From contig JAEULJ010000001.1 of NCBI GenBank assembly GCA_016793865.1, positions 496,001 to 560,000 on the forward strand: a stretch of 64,000 nucleotides of DNA, in the 5' to 3' direction. Each line of letters starts with the position of its first letter. Position 1 is the first letter of the stretch. This document shows, one piece after another, positions 34,874 to 44,927 of the stretch. This DNA comes from Altererythrobacter sp. Lineage in GTDB: Bacteria; Pseudomonadota; Alphaproteobacteria; Sphingomonadales; Sphingomonadaceae. Both the position numbers and the translations under genes were made by a program. The notes under the pieces were generated by a model, which saw only the letters and a program-made list of their open reading frames with translations, did not search any database and had not been told where the DNA came from.

Positions 34874-36436
34874 ATGCAGATCAAAGAGACCACCAACCAA
34901 GGCCTGAAGCGCGGATACACGCTGACCATCCCGGCCAAGGACATCGACGCGCGCATCGCGGCGGAACTCAAGAAGATCGCGCCCACCGTGCGGATGCCCG
35001 GCTTCCGCCCCGGCAAGGTGCCGGCGAACCTGCTGCGCAAGATGCACGGCGAACAGCTCCACGCCCAGGCCGTGCAGGAAGCGATCCGCGAATCGGTCGA
35101 TTCGCTGATGCGGGACAAGGCCCTGCGCCCGGCGATGCAGCCCAGGATCGCGCTGAGGGACGATTATGCCGAAGGCAAGGACGCCGAGCTGACGGTCGAT
35201 CTGGAAGTGCTGCCCGAGGTCAAGGCGCCCAGCATCGATGGGATCGCGATCGAGCGCCTGACCGTCCCTGTCGCCGATGCCGAGGTGGACCAAGCGCTGG
35301 GCCGCATCGCCGGCCAGAACAAGAGCTACACCGATGCCAAGAAGGGCAAGAAGGCCGAGAACGGCGACCAGCTCATCATCGACTTCGTGGGCCGGACCGA
35401 CGGGGTGGAATTCGCCGGCGGCAAGGCCGAGGACGCCGCGCTGGTGCTGGGTTCGGGCATGTTCATCCCCGGTTTCGAGGATCAGCTCACCGGCGTGAAG
35501 GCGGGCGATGCCAAGACCATCACAGTCACCTTCCCCGCCGACTATCAGGCCAAGGATCTGGCCGGCAAGGACGCCGAATTCGACGTCACGGTGAAGGCCG
35601 TGAAGATCGAGGGCGAAAGCAAGGTCGACGAGGATTTCGCCAAGAGCATGGGCTTCGAAGGGCTCGGCAAGCTGCGCGAACTGGTGCGCGGCCAGCTCGA
35701 GCAGGAGATGGGCGGCCTTACCCGCACCCAGATGAAGCGCGCGCTGCTCGACCAGCTCGCCGCCGGCCACGATTTCGCCGTGCCCGGGCAGATGGTCGAA
35801 GCCGAGTTCGAGCAGATCTGGGCGCAGCTGGAGCAGGAAGCCGACCGCTCGGACGATCCCGCCGCGTCGCGCAAGGAGATCGAGGCCGAGAAGGAAGATT
35901 ACCGCCGCATCGCCGTGCGCCGCGTGCGTCTCGGCTTGCTGCTGTCGGAAATCGGCCAGGCCAACAACATCCAGGTCACGGGCCAGGAAATGGGAATGCT
36001 GGTCCAGCAGGCGGCGCAACAATACCGCGCCGAGGACCGTGAGCGGTTCGTCGAGTTCATCCAGAACGAGCCGATGGCCGCCGCCCAGCTGCGCGCGCCA
36101 CTCTACGAGGACAAGGTGGTCGATTTCCTGTTCGACAAGGCCGCCATCACCGATCGTGAAGTGACCCGCGAGGAGCTCGAGGCGGCGATCGAGGCCGACG
36201 AGGACACCGAGGCCAAGCCGGCGAAGAAGGCACCGGCGAAGAAGACCGCGGCCGCCAAGAAGCCCGCCGCCGCCAAGGCCGAGAAGCCGGCCACCCCGGC
36301 CAAGCCCGCGAAGACTGCCGCGCCAGCCAAGGCCGAGAAGGCCGCGGCCAAGCCGGCAAAGGCTCCCGCAAAACCCGCCAAGGCTGCGGCACCCGCCGCC
36401 AAGGCGGCAAAGGCGAAGGGTGCGAAGCCCGCCTAG
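34874..36436 (+). CDS. tig: trigger factor with Lys/Ala/Pro-rich C-terminal tail
   Basis: 520-residue ribosome-bound chaperone and peptidyl-prolyl isomerase. The ribosome-binding domain includes the family signature GFRPGKVP (about residues 43-50); the FKBP domain spans about 163-246 (DQLIIDFVGRTDG to FDVTVKAVK); the C-terminal helical domain runs to about 435. The last ~80 residues are a repetitive tail of Lys, Ala and Pro (AKKAPAKKTAAAKK and similar), making the protein longer than the usual 430-450. Normally followed by clpP-clpX; here a TonB receptor gene lies between on the other strand. Confidence 0.95.
   Translation: MQIKETTNQGLKRGYTLTIPAKDIDARIAAELKKIAPTVRMPGFRPGKVPANLLRKMHGEQLHAQAVQEAIRESVDSLMRDKALRPAMQPRIALRDDYAEGKDAELTVDLEVLPEVKAPSIDGIAIERLTVPVADAEVDQALGRIAGQNKSYTDAKKGKKAENGDQLIIDFVGRTDGVEFAGGKAEDAALVLGSGMFIPGFEDQLTGVKAGDAKTITVTFPADYQAKDLAGKDAEFDVTVKAVKIEGESKVDEDFAKSMGFEGLGKLRELVRGQLEQEMGGLTRTQMKRALLDQLAAGHDFAVPGQMVEAEFEQIWAQLEQEADRSDDPAASRKEIEAEKEDYRRIAVRRVRLGLLLSEIGQANNIQVTGQEMGMLVQQAAQQYRAEDRERFVEFIQNEPMAAAQLRAPLYEDKVVDFLFDKAAITDREVTREELEAAIEADEDTEAKPAKKAPAKKTAAAKKPAAAKAEKPATPAKPAKTAAPAKAEKAAAKPAKAPAKPAKAAAPAAKAAKAKGAKPA
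36200..36433 (+). repeat. low-complexity coding repeat (Lys/Ala/Pro tail of trigger factor)
   Basis: Repeated GCC-AAG, AAG-CCG and GCC-GCC codon mixtures encode an H1-histone-like tail. The repeats are irregular and in frame, so the tract is translated; it is a likely site of length variation between strains. Confidence 0.75.
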
Positions 36437-36457
36437 GCTCCGAAGGGGCCGTTGATC

Positions 36458-36475
36458 AGCGCGCCCCCGCGCGCT
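36458..36475 (+). terminator. GC hairpin after trigger factor
   Basis: A perfect 7-bp stem AGCGCGC/GCGCGCT with a CCCC loop begins 22 bases after the tig stop. No T run follows, so it is only a candidate terminator or transcript-end stabiliser between two convergent genes. Confidence 0.35.
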
Positions 36476-36595
36476 CGCCCAGGTTCCGGCACTGGCAAGG
36501 GGCACAGGTGCCACCGATTCGGCGCAGTCTCGCGCGTACGGCCGAGCTATGCGTCGTCGGCACGGGACGGCCGGTCGAGCGGGTAGTTCGGCGGC

Positions 36596-38737
36596 CTAGA
36601 AATTGCCCTTCACGCCCAGCCGGAAGATCGGCCCGATGAGCTGGCTGCGATCCTCGATGAAGGCCACGGGCGAACTGTCGCGCCGGCCGGTATAGACGGT
36701 GCGGTAGAGCCGGTAGTGCGCGTCGGCGAGATTGACGACATCGAGGCGGACGGTCATGCCCAGCACGTTCTTGTGTTCGATGAAGTAGAAGTCGAAGATA
36801 GGCCCTTCGTTCTCGTAGCCCACCTCGTTCAGCCGGACATATTGCTCCCGCTCGACGTGCTCCATGCCCGCCCCCCAGGCCCAATCGCTGTGAGGCACGT
36901 CATGGCGCAGGCTGACGGAAATCAGGCGCGTGGTCCAGTTGGCGATCTGGCGCTTCTGGCCGGTCAGGGGATCGGTGAGCGATGTGCGCTGGAGAATGAC
37001 ATTGCTGTCGATCTTCGCCCCGGTGAACCCGATCGGATCGAGCTTGAAGGTGCTCGTCCACTCGAAGCCATAGCGCTGTGCAAACGGGATATTGCCGCGG
37101 CCTTCGCCTCCACTCGGTAGTGGCACCAGGTCGACGAAGTCGCTGATTCCGCGGTAGAACAGCCGCATATTGGTGCTGCCCCACTTGGCCAGATCCTTCT
37201 TGAACGCGAGGTCGACGTTCCACGCCTGCTCGGGCACCAGCTCGAAGTTGCTCCCGTTCTGGTTGCCCTGATTAAGGAACACGCGGCCGAGGAAATCGCC
37301 GAAATCGAGCTGGCCGACCGCGCGAGCGACCTTGAGCGAGATGTCGAATCCTCTTTCCGGCGCCCACGCGAGACTGAAGCTGCCCTTGGGGCGCAGGAAG
37401 GTTCGCGAGATACCCAGCGGCCCGGTCTGGCTGATGGTCGATTTCTCGCCCGCCAGCGTGGCCTGGAGCGACAGCTTGCCGCTCAGCGGGCGGCCATAGC
37501 TGATGCTCGCGTCATAGCGCGCCTCGCGCACCCCGCCGTCACCTGCCGGAAAGGGAATTTCCACGAAGCTGCCGCCGGAATCGAGGTCGAACAGGCTGGC
37601 ATCCTTGTCCAGCCGGTTGAAGGCACCCTCCACCGCGATCTGCCAGTCGGCCTGTCCAGCCTTCCAGGAATATTCTGCGCGGCCGATCACCTCGCCCGCA
37701 TCCACCACCTGGGCATAGCGGCCTCCGGTTCGAGCGGATCCATCGACGGGTGTGCTGATCGCATTCTCGGCGAAGGTGTTGTGCTGGAAGCGATCGAGCG
37801 CGATCAGCTTGAGCTGGCCGCCCAGAAGGCCGAACTGGTAGTCGCCACCGATCTCGTAATTGTAGTTGCGGCTGCGGGCATAGAGCTGCCGGGTCTGGGC
37901 CACGCCAACCACGGGCACGCGGTCCTCGGTCTCGTTGTAGGTATTGTATTCGCGGCTGTATGATCCGTTGATGTTCGCGATCGAGCCACCGGCGCCAGTG
38001 TATTTCAGCCCGGCGCTGACCTTGGGTGCGTCATTGTCGGACCACAGCCGGCCGTTGCGCGCCTCCCGCAGGCTGCCGTCTGCGTTGAGGATTCGGTAGG
38101 CCCCGCCATAGGCACCGCGGTTGGCCTGGTTGGCCAGCGAGGCGGTATATTCGATCTGCCCCACCTTGCCTTTGACCGACACCTCGGCCCTCGTATAACC
38201 CGGGTGGCTGAAATGGGGCCGCGCCTCGCCGCGCCAGCTGAAACTGCCCGAGAAGGCATCGGGCCGGGTGATGACGTCGGCCACTTGACCGGAAAGGCCG
38301 GGAATCGACAGCGTTGCGCCGTCGACGATATCGATCCGCACCACGCTGGCGGCCGGAATTCGGCTGAGCTGGGTGAAGAGATCGTCGGACTTGGAAGCCA
38401 GCCGCTGGCTGTTGACCAGCACGTTCTCCGTCGCTTGGCCGAGCCCCCGAACGACGCTCTGATCGGCGCGGATGAGGAAACCCGGCACATTGTTGAGCAT
38501 ATCGAGCGCCGTCTTGGGCGCGAAGCGGGCGAAGTCGGCCGCAGCGAAGCTCTGCCGGCCCTGGACGTTCGTGGCGGGGGGCGCCTCCGGTGGTGGCGCA
38601 TCGCCGGTAACGGGTCCCGCGTGCGAGGCATCGCCGGACGGCTGGGCGGCCTCCTGCGCCGAAAGCGGCATGGCGGTGCCGGCGAGCAGCAAGGCGGCCC
38701 AGCGGCGCGCGGCGATCCTGTAACCTCCCGAGTTCAT
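36596..38737 (-). CDS. TonB-dependent outer-membrane receptor
   Basis: 713-residue receptor. It has a signal peptide (cleaved near PLSAQEA), a Pro/Ala-rich segment, and a plug domain (about 55-165) with ALDMLNNVPGFLIR and VRIDIVDGATLSIPGLSGQV, followed by a barrel ending in GPIFRLGVKGNF with the expected terminal Phe. The plug resembles the sphingomonad/caulobacter family lacking the siderophore-receptor signature; no substrate can be assigned. It lies inverted between tig and clpP, genes usually adjacent, so it appears to be an insertion. No clear ribosome-binding site precedes the ATG. Confidence 0.85.
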   Translation of the reverse strand: MNSGGYRIAARRWAALLLAGTAMPLSAQEAAQPSGDASHAGPVTGDAPPPEAPPATNVQGRQSFAAADFARFAPKTALDMLNNVPGFLIRADQSVVRGLGQATENVLVNSQRLASKSDDLFTQLSRIPAASVVRIDIVDGATLSIPGLSGQVADVITRPDAFSGSFSWRGEARPHFSHPGYTRAEVSVKGKVGQIEYTASLANQANRGAYGGAYRILNADGSLREARNGRLWSDNDAPKVSAGLKYTGAGGSIANINGSYSREYNTYNETEDRVPVVGVAQTRQLYARSRNYNYEIGGDYQFGLLGGQLKLIALDRFQHNTFAENAISTPVDGSARTGGRYAQVVDAGEVIGRAEYSWKAGQADWQIAVEGAFNRLDKDASLFDLDSGGSFVEIPFPAGDGGVREARYDASISYGRPLSGKLSLQATLAGEKSTISQTGPLGISRTFLRPKGSFSLAWAPERGFDISLKVARAVGQLDFGDFLGRVFLNQGNQNGSNFELVPEQAWNVDLAFKKDLAKWGSTNMRLFYRGISDFVDLVPLPSGGEGRGNIPFAQRYGFEWTSTFKLDPIGFTGAKIDSNVILQRTSLTDPLTGQKRQIANWTTRLISVSLRHDVPHSDWAWGAGMEHVEREQYVRLNEVGYENEGPIFDFYFIEHKNVLGMTVRLDVVNLADAHYRLYRTVYTGRRDSSPVAFIEDRSQLIGPIFRLGVKGNF

Positions 38738-38846
38738 GGCGGCGTGGTGACCGTGGCGGACTCCGGTGTCCCGGCAGCCTCGACCAAGGTGTCACGCCCC
38801 ACGACCAACGACATTTGTAGTCATAGCCTCCGACACGGCGAAGGGA

Positions 38847-38874
38847 CTTGAATTGAACCGTGGAGACGCGACAT
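38847..38874 (+). promoter_or_regulatory. possible heat-shock (sigma-32) promoter of clpP
   Basis: CTTGAA (38847-38852), 16 bases, CGACAT (38869-38874) lies 37 bases upstream of the clpP ATG. CTTGAA matches the sigma-32 -35 element; the -10 match is partial. clpP is a heat-shock gene in many proteobacteria, and a local promoter is required here because the upstream tig-side context is interrupted by an inverted gene. Confidence 0.4.
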
Positions 38875-38911
38875 AGGCCACGCACTTCACGACGAGAGGA
38901 CACCTCCCCCA

Positions 38912-39607
38912 ATGATCGATCTGTTCGGCGGCGACGGCTATCGCACCCAGGGCCAGTTCACCCGCGACCCGCTGACCGGCGCGCTGGTGCCCGTGGTGGT
39001 CGAGCAAACCAGCCGGGGCGAGCGCAGCTTCGACATCTTTTCGCGCCTGCTGCGCGAGCGGATCGTGTTCGTGACCGACCAGATCGAGGACAACATGGCC
39101 TCGCTGATCGTGGCGCAACTCCTCTTCCTGGAGAGCGAGAACCCGTCCAAGCCGATCAGCATGTACATCAATTCGCCCGGCGGCGTGGTGACCGCGGGCC
39201 TCGCGATTCACGACACCATGCAGTACATCAAGCCGCGCGTATCCACTCTGTGCGTCGGTCAGGCCGCGAGCATGGGCAGCTTCCTGCTCGCTGCGGGCGA
39301 GCCGGGGATGCGGGTTGCGCTGCCCAATGCGCGGATCATGGTCCACCAGCCCAGCGGCGGCGCGCGCGGGATGGCCGCCGACATCGAAATCCAGGCGCGC
39401 GAGATCCTGCGGATGCGCAAGCGCCTCAACGCGCTCTACGCCAAATACACCGGCAAGACGCTGGAGGAGATCGAGAAGGCGATGGATCGCGACACTTTTC
39501 TCGAGGCGGACGAGGCGATGGCCTTCGGCATTGTCGACAAGGTGTTCGAGGGCCGGCCCGACAGCGACACCCCCGAAGCCGAGGGATCGGGCGGCGCGCC
39601 GGAATAG
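38912..39607 (+). CDS. clpP: ATP-dependent Clp protease proteolytic subunit
   Basis: 231-residue serine peptidase forming the ClpP tetradecamer that works with ClpX or ClpA, both encoded in this window. Catalytic triad: Ser in [14 protein letters not shown], His in [10 protein letters not shown], and Asp in the [11 protein letters not shown] region. The N-terminal stretch and the [14 protein letters not shown] segment are typical. Followed after 141 bases by clpX; a short AAAGCC/GGCTTT hairpin (39685-39704) lies between them. Confidence 0.96.
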   Translation: MIDLFGGDGYRTQGQFTRDPLTGALVPVVVEQTSRGERSFDIFSRLLRERIVFVTDQIEDNMASLIVAQLLFLESENPSKPISMYINSPGGVVTAGLAIHDTMQYIKPRVSTLCVGQAASMGSFLLAAGEPGMRVALPNARIMVHQPSGGARGMAADIEIQAREILRMRKRLNALYAKYTGKTLEEIEKAMDRDTFLEADEAMAFGIVDKVFEGRPDSDTPEAEGSGGAPE

Positions 39608-39748
39608 ACGACTGCGGGCCATCCCCCGGGCGCGGGCGCCGCACCTGTTCAGCATTCTGAAGGTCTTTGGTCCTAGCGCGTTGAAAAGCCCGGCCCGAGG
39701 CTTTACCTCATTCCACCGGCCGAGAAGCGGCACGGGACGTAGCGGGAC

Positions 39749-41017
<1,269 letters not shown>

Positions 41018-41167
41018 TTCGCCTCCCCCTCAGGCGCAGGCGTTATGCGTCGGCGCGCCCTGCCTTGCCCCGGATGAACACGGGCGGCCAATCCGCCTTG
41101 CGACGTTGCGCTGCGTTACAAGCGGTGCCTTCGGGTGCCGTTAGGCGCCAGCACCGCTGATCCGCCG

Positions 41168-41836
41168 CTACTCGTAAACGCAGGCATCCAGCCCATCGCG
41201 CCGCACCACGCCGATGCGCGCGGAGATGCGGTTGCCGTGGCGGCGCAGCCAGCCCGAGGGATTGGTGACCGAGCGCTCCTTGGGCAGGGGCAGCGCGGCG
41301 GCCATGCGCGCGGCTTCCGCGGGGGTGAGGCGCGCGGCTGACTTGCCGAAATAGCGCTGCGCCCCCGCCTCCGCCCCATAGGTGCCGATGCCGGTCTCGG
41401 CGACGTTGAGATAGACCTCCATGATCCGCCGCTTGCCCCAGATCTTCTCGATCAGGAAGGTGAACCAGGCCTCCAGCCCCTTCCTGAAATAGCCGCCTCC
41501 CTGCCACAGGAACACGTTCTTGGCGGTCTGCTGGCTGATGGTGGAACCGCCGCGGATGCGGCCGCCCTGCTGGTTGCGCCGGATCGCCTGCTCGATCGCG
41601 GCGCGGTCGAAGCCGTCGTGCGAACAGAACTTGCCGTCCTCGCCCGCGATCACCGCCCGCACCAGATTGCGATCGATGTTCGACAGCGGCTCCCAGTCCT
41701 TGGCGATCCCCCGCTCGTCCATCAGCATGGTCGCCGTCACCGGGACCGGGACGAAGCGATAGACCAGCACCAGCGCCAGGCTCAGCAGCACGAAGCCCGC
41801 CGCCAGCTTCAGGATGAACCACAACACGCGCGTCAT
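41168..41836 (-). CDS. mtgA: monofunctional biosynthetic peptidoglycan transglycosylase
   Basis: 222-residue GT51 enzyme polymerising lipid II into glycan strands. One N-terminal membrane helix (about 8-28), then the motif AGEDGKFCSHDGFD with the catalytic Glu, RGGSTISQQTAKNVFLW, and KRRIMEVYLNVAETG. No transpeptidase domain. The 150 bases between clpX and the mtgA stop hold nothing that can be named. Confidence 0.94.
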   Translation of the reverse strand: MTRVLWFILKLAAGFVLLSLALVLVYRFVPVPVTATMLMDERGIAKDWEPLSNIDRNLVRAVIAGEDGKFCSHDGFDRAAIEQAIRRNQQGGRIRGGSTISQQTAKNVFLWQGGGYFRKGLEAWFTFLIEKIWGKRRIMEVYLNVAETGIGTYGAEAGAQRYFGKSAARLTPAEAARMAAALPLPKERSVTNPSGWLRRHGNRISARIGVVRRDGLDACVYE

Positions 41837-41900
41837 GGCGAAGGGATAGGGTGAGCCGGGCCGCGTCGCAATCGGCTTGATCGCCTGACGGTGTCGCGCC

Positions 41901-42608
41901 TCAGGCCGTGTCGCTTTCGCGCTTCCAGCCCCAGAACAGCCGGCATGGCAGCACGTTCAGCGGCTCGAACCCGCTGTCGATATGGCGGAAGTGCCGCGCC
42001 ATGAAATCGCGGGCGCGGGCAGAGAACTGATAGACCAGGAAAGCGCCGCCAGGCCGCAGAACCCGGTGCGTCGCCGCCGCGATGGCCGGCCCTACGCCAT
42101 CGGGCAGCGTCGAGAAGGGAAGCCCGGACAGGACATAATCCGCATGGCCGAAACCATGCGCCTTCACGATCGCCTCCACATCCTCGGCCGAGCCGAGCAC
42201 GGCGTGGAACCGGCTGTCCCCGATCGTATGCTTGAGATAGTCGACATAGAGCGGGTTGGTATCGATCACGATCAGCGTGCCGTCACGGCGCAGGCGGTCG
42301 AGCACCGGGCGGCAGAAGGTGCCGACGCCGGGGCCATATTCGACGAAGAGGTTGCAGCCCTGCCAATCCACCGGGGCGAGCATCTTGGCCACCGTGAATC
42401 GCGATGACGGGATGATCGAGCCGACCATTCGCGGCTGTTCCATGAAACCGCGAAAGAACACCCCCCACTGCCCGAACAGGCGGCTGGCGCGCTGGGCCAG
42501 GGATGTACGGCGAAGCGCGGCGGCGGACTGGTCGATCGGCAAGTGTGCAACCCCCAAGCACCCCCTGGGGGCGACGAATCTGGTTTCGATAGCGACTGGC
42601 CGCGCCAT
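41901..42608 (-). CDS. PmtA-like SAM-dependent methyltransferase
   Basis: 235-residue class I methyltransferase of the kind annotated as phospholipid N-methyltransferase or rRNA adenine dimethylase-like. SAM motif I VEYGPGVGTFCRPVL, motif II LIVIDTNP, motif IV ADYVLSGLPFSTLP, and the N-terminal MVGSIIPSSRFT typical of the PmtA group. Phosphatidylethanolamine methylation is the best guess. The first ~45 residues are not conserved-looking; a TTG start near 42557 after AGGGGG is an alternative to the ATG at 42608. Divergent from the MFS gene with only 36 bases between the annotated starts. Confidence 0.75.
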   Translation of the reverse strand: MARPVAIETRFVAPRGCLGVAHLPIDQSAAALRRTSLAQRASRLFGQWGVFFRGFMEQPRMVGSIIPSSRFTVAKMLAPVDWQGCNLFVEYGPGVGTFCRPVLDRLRRDGTLIVIDTNPLYVDYLKHTIGDSRFHAVLGSAEDVEAIVKAHGFGHADYVLSGLPFSTLPDGVGPAIAAATHRVLRPGGAFLVYQFSARARDFMARHFRHIDSGFEPLNVLPCRLFWGWKRESDTA

Positions 42609-42644
42609 TGCAAGCGTGGCCCTGCGCGCCTAGCGCCCGCTGCC

Positions 42645-44024
42645 ATGGCAGAGCGCGATATGGCTGTCCCAGGAACGACCCGCCACGGCGCGATCCCGCA
42701 GGGTCGCATGGCGCTGCTTTTCATGGTCATGCTGGTGACGGCCGCGGGTAACACCGCGATGCAGTCGGTCATGCCCTCGATCGGCACCGAGCTGGGCGTG
42801 AGCGACTGGTGGATCAGCCTCGCCTACACCTGGTCGGCGCTTTTGTGGGTCGTGTGCGCACCGCTGTGGGCTCGCCGCTCGGACCGCCGCGGGCGCAAGG
42901 CCATGATGGCGCTGGGGCTGATCGGGTTCAGCCTTTCCTTCACGCTCTGCGGGATAGTGATCTATGCCGGGCTGAAGGGCGCGGTCGGCGTCGGACTCAC
43001 CATCGCGTTGTTCGCCGCAGCGCGCAGCCTCTACGGCGCGTTCGGCTCCGCCGCGCCCCCGGCGGTCCAGGCCTATGTCGCCAGCCGCACGCCCCGCAGC
43101 GAGAGAACCAAGGCCCTGGCGCTGGTAGCCTCCAGTTTCGGCCTGGGCACTGTGATCGGCCCCGCGATCGCGCCGCTGCTGGTGTTCGGTGCGGGTGGCC
43201 ACGGGCTCGCCGGTCCATTCTTCGCCTTTGCCGTGTTCGGTATCGTGGTGCTTGTCGCCCTGCGCCTCGGCCTGCCCGACGACACGCCCGTATACGCCGC
43301 GCGCGGGCAAATTGCCCCCGCCCCCTTCAGCGCCAGCGCGGGAACGAGAGTGGAAGCTTTCGACGCCGCGGAGGAGGCAGGGGAGCAAGGCGCGATCCCC
43401 GACCTCCACTGGCGCGACCGGCGTCTTCGGCCCTGGCTCGTCGCGGGACTGCTCGGTGGGCACGCCCAGGCCGCGCTGCTGGGCCTGGCCGGCTTCTTCG
43501 TGCTCGACAGGTTGGGGCTGCGCGCCGATCCGGGGGCAGGCGCGGGGCCGGTCGGAACGGTGCTGATGGCGGGCGCGGGCGCCACTCTGCTGGCGCAATG
43601 GGGCCTGATTCCACTGCTTCGCCTGGGGCCGCGCACATCGGTGCTGGCAGGCATGGCGACCGCGCTTGTCGGCACGGCGATGCTCGCCTTCGCTTACGAT
43701 CTTCACAGCATCTCGCTGGGGTTCGCCATCGCCTCGCTGGGGTTCGGGCTCTATCGTCCCGGGTTCACCGCTGGCGCCAGCCTAGCGGTGACGCGCGCGG
43801 AGCAGGGCCAGGTGGGCGGGATCGTCGCCTCGCTCAACGGCGCGGCCTATGTCGTCGCGCCCGCCCTGGGAGTGTGGCTCTACAACCATCACGAAGCGAT
43901 TGGCTTCGCGGTGATCGGCGGCCTGTGCGCGGCGGTGCTGGGTTGGGGCTGGCGGGCGCTCGCAGCGGACAGCCGGATGGAAGCCGACTTGCCGGGAGGG
44001 GATGTTCCCGGCCAGCTAGGCTAG
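42645..44024 (+). CDS. major facilitator superfamily transporter
   Basis: 459-residue permease with 12 predicted helices. The loop 2-3 MFS signature appears as APLWARRSDRRGRKAMM; helix 5 has GTVIGPAIAPLL. A long polar loop (about residues 220-260) divides the halves. It belongs among drug/metabolite:H+ antiporters, but no substrate can be assigned. ATG at 42645; an ATG at 42660 is a second possibility. The stop overlaps the convergent arsC stop by four bases. Confidence 0.85.
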   Translation: MAERDMAVPGTTRHGAIPQGRMALLFMVMLVTAAGNTAMQSVMPSIGTELGVSDWWISLAYTWSALLWVVCAPLWARRSDRRGRKAMMALGLIGFSLSFTLCGIVIYAGLKGAVGVGLTIALFAAARSLYGAFGSAAPPAVQAYVASRTPRSERTKALALVASSFGLGTVIGPAIAPLLVFGAGGHGLAGPFFAFAVFGIVVLVALRLGLPDDTPVYAARGQIAPAPFSASAGTRVEAFDAAEEAGEQGAIPDLHWRDRRLRPWLVAGLLGGHAQAALLGLAGFFVLDRLGLRADPGAGAGPVGTVLMAGAGATLLAQWGLIPLLRLGPRTSVLAGMATALVGTAMLAFAYDLHSISLGFAIASLGFGLYRPGFTAGASLAVTRAEQGQVGGIVASLNGAAYVVAPALGVWLYNHHEAIGFAVIGGLCAAVLGWGWRALAADSRMEADLPGGDVPGQLG

Positions 44025-44362
44025 ATGATCTCTCTCACACGCTCCTGCGGGCGACACAGCCGAACGCCTTTCGATGTCTCGACCAGCGGCCGCTCGATCA
44101 GGCGCGGATCGGCGGCCATGGCATCGAGAACGATATCGGGATCCGCGACGGGCAGGCCGCGTTCCTCTGCGTCCGTCCCCCGCAACCGCAGTCCCTGGGC
44201 CGGCGCGAGCCCGGCATCGCTATAGAGCTGGGCGAGCTTTGCGCGGCTGGGCGGGTGCTTGAGGTATTCGATCACCTCGACCTCGCAGCCCGCCTCCTCC
44301 AGCAGCGCCAGCGTCTTGCGCGACGTGCCGCAGGCGGGATTGTGCCAGATCTTCGCCCTCAT
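44021..44362 (-). CDS. arsC: arsenate reductase, ArsC/glutaredoxin-coupled type
   Basis: 113-residue ArsC-family reductase. Catalytic Cys in NPACGTSRKTLALL (residue 11) and the Arg-containing RLIERPLVETSKG near residue 87 match the enzyme family; the Spx-type CxxC is absent. No arsB/acr3 or arsR nearby, so it may be a housekeeping ArsC-like oxidoreductase. Its ATG overlaps the stop of the upstream 2Fe-2S subunit gene (ATGA), an unexpected pairing. Confidence 0.88.
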   Translation of the reverse strand: MRAKIWHNPACGTSRKTLALLEEAGCEVEVIEYLKHPPSRAKLAQLYSDAGLAPAQGLRLRGTDAEERGLPVADPDIVLDAMAADPRLIERPLVETSKGVRLCRPQERVREII

Positions 44363-44907
44363 GGTCGCTCCTCACCTTCGCCCAGCGCGGGCACCGCCCG
44401 GGCGGCATCCTGCGCGCCGATGCCGGGTGGCGGGGCCGCGCCGATGGTTTCCTCGCGCCGCGCCACCCGCCCTGCCCGCTCGATCGCCCGCACAAGCCGC
44501 GGATAGACGCCGCAGCGGCACAGGTTTGGCACGGCGGCCCTGATCTCGGCCTCGCCCGGCGAGGGATTGGCCGCCAGAAGCGCCGCGGCCGCAAGGGCGA
44601 TGCCGGGCGTACAGAAGCCGCACTGGATCGCCTGCTCCGCCACCAGCGCCTGCTGCACCGGGTGCGAACGGTCGCGGCTGAGCCCTTCGATGGTGACGAT
44701 ATTGCGCCCCTCCGCCTCGCCGATGGTGACCAGGCAGCTCCTGAGCGCGGCGCCGTCCACGATCACCATGCAGGCCCCGCAATCGCCCACGCCGCAGCCA
44801 TATTTGGTGCCCGTCAGATTGGCCGCGTCGCGTAGCGCCCACAGCAGCGGCGTCGCCGGATCGAGGGCGAATTCGAGCGGGCGCTCGTTGACGGTCATCC
44901 GCGGCAT
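44359..44907 (-). CDS. 2Fe-2S subunit of a xanthine-dehydrogenase-family enzyme (orphan)
   Basis: 182-residue small subunit like IorA or CoxS. The N-terminal plant-type ferredoxin cluster has Cys in KYGCGVGDCGACMV plus RSCLV; the C-terminal all-helical cluster has CGFCTPG and NLCRCGVYPR. These deliver electrons from a molybdopterin large subunit, but no such subunit is encoded on either side in this window. The tail (about 150-182) is longer and Ala/Pro-rich. Starts with ATG at 44907, or ATG at 44898. Coupled to arsC. Confidence 0.88.
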   Translation of the reverse strand: MPRMTVNERPLEFALDPATPLLWALRDAANLTGTKYGCGVGDCGACMVIVDGAALRSCLVTIGEAEGRNIVTIEGLSRDRSHPVQQALVAEQAIQCGFCTPGIALAAAALLAANPSPGEAEIRAAVPNLCRCGVYPRLVRAIERAGRVARREETIGAAPPPGIGAQDAARAVPALGEGEERP

Positions 44908-44927
44908 TGGCGCGCCCCGTCAGCGCC

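Noticed and set aside
39684-39704. AAAGCC/GGCTTT hairpin between clpP and clpX as a terminator
   Set aside because: Only six pairs, no T run, and clpX is expected to be partly co-transcribed with clpP.
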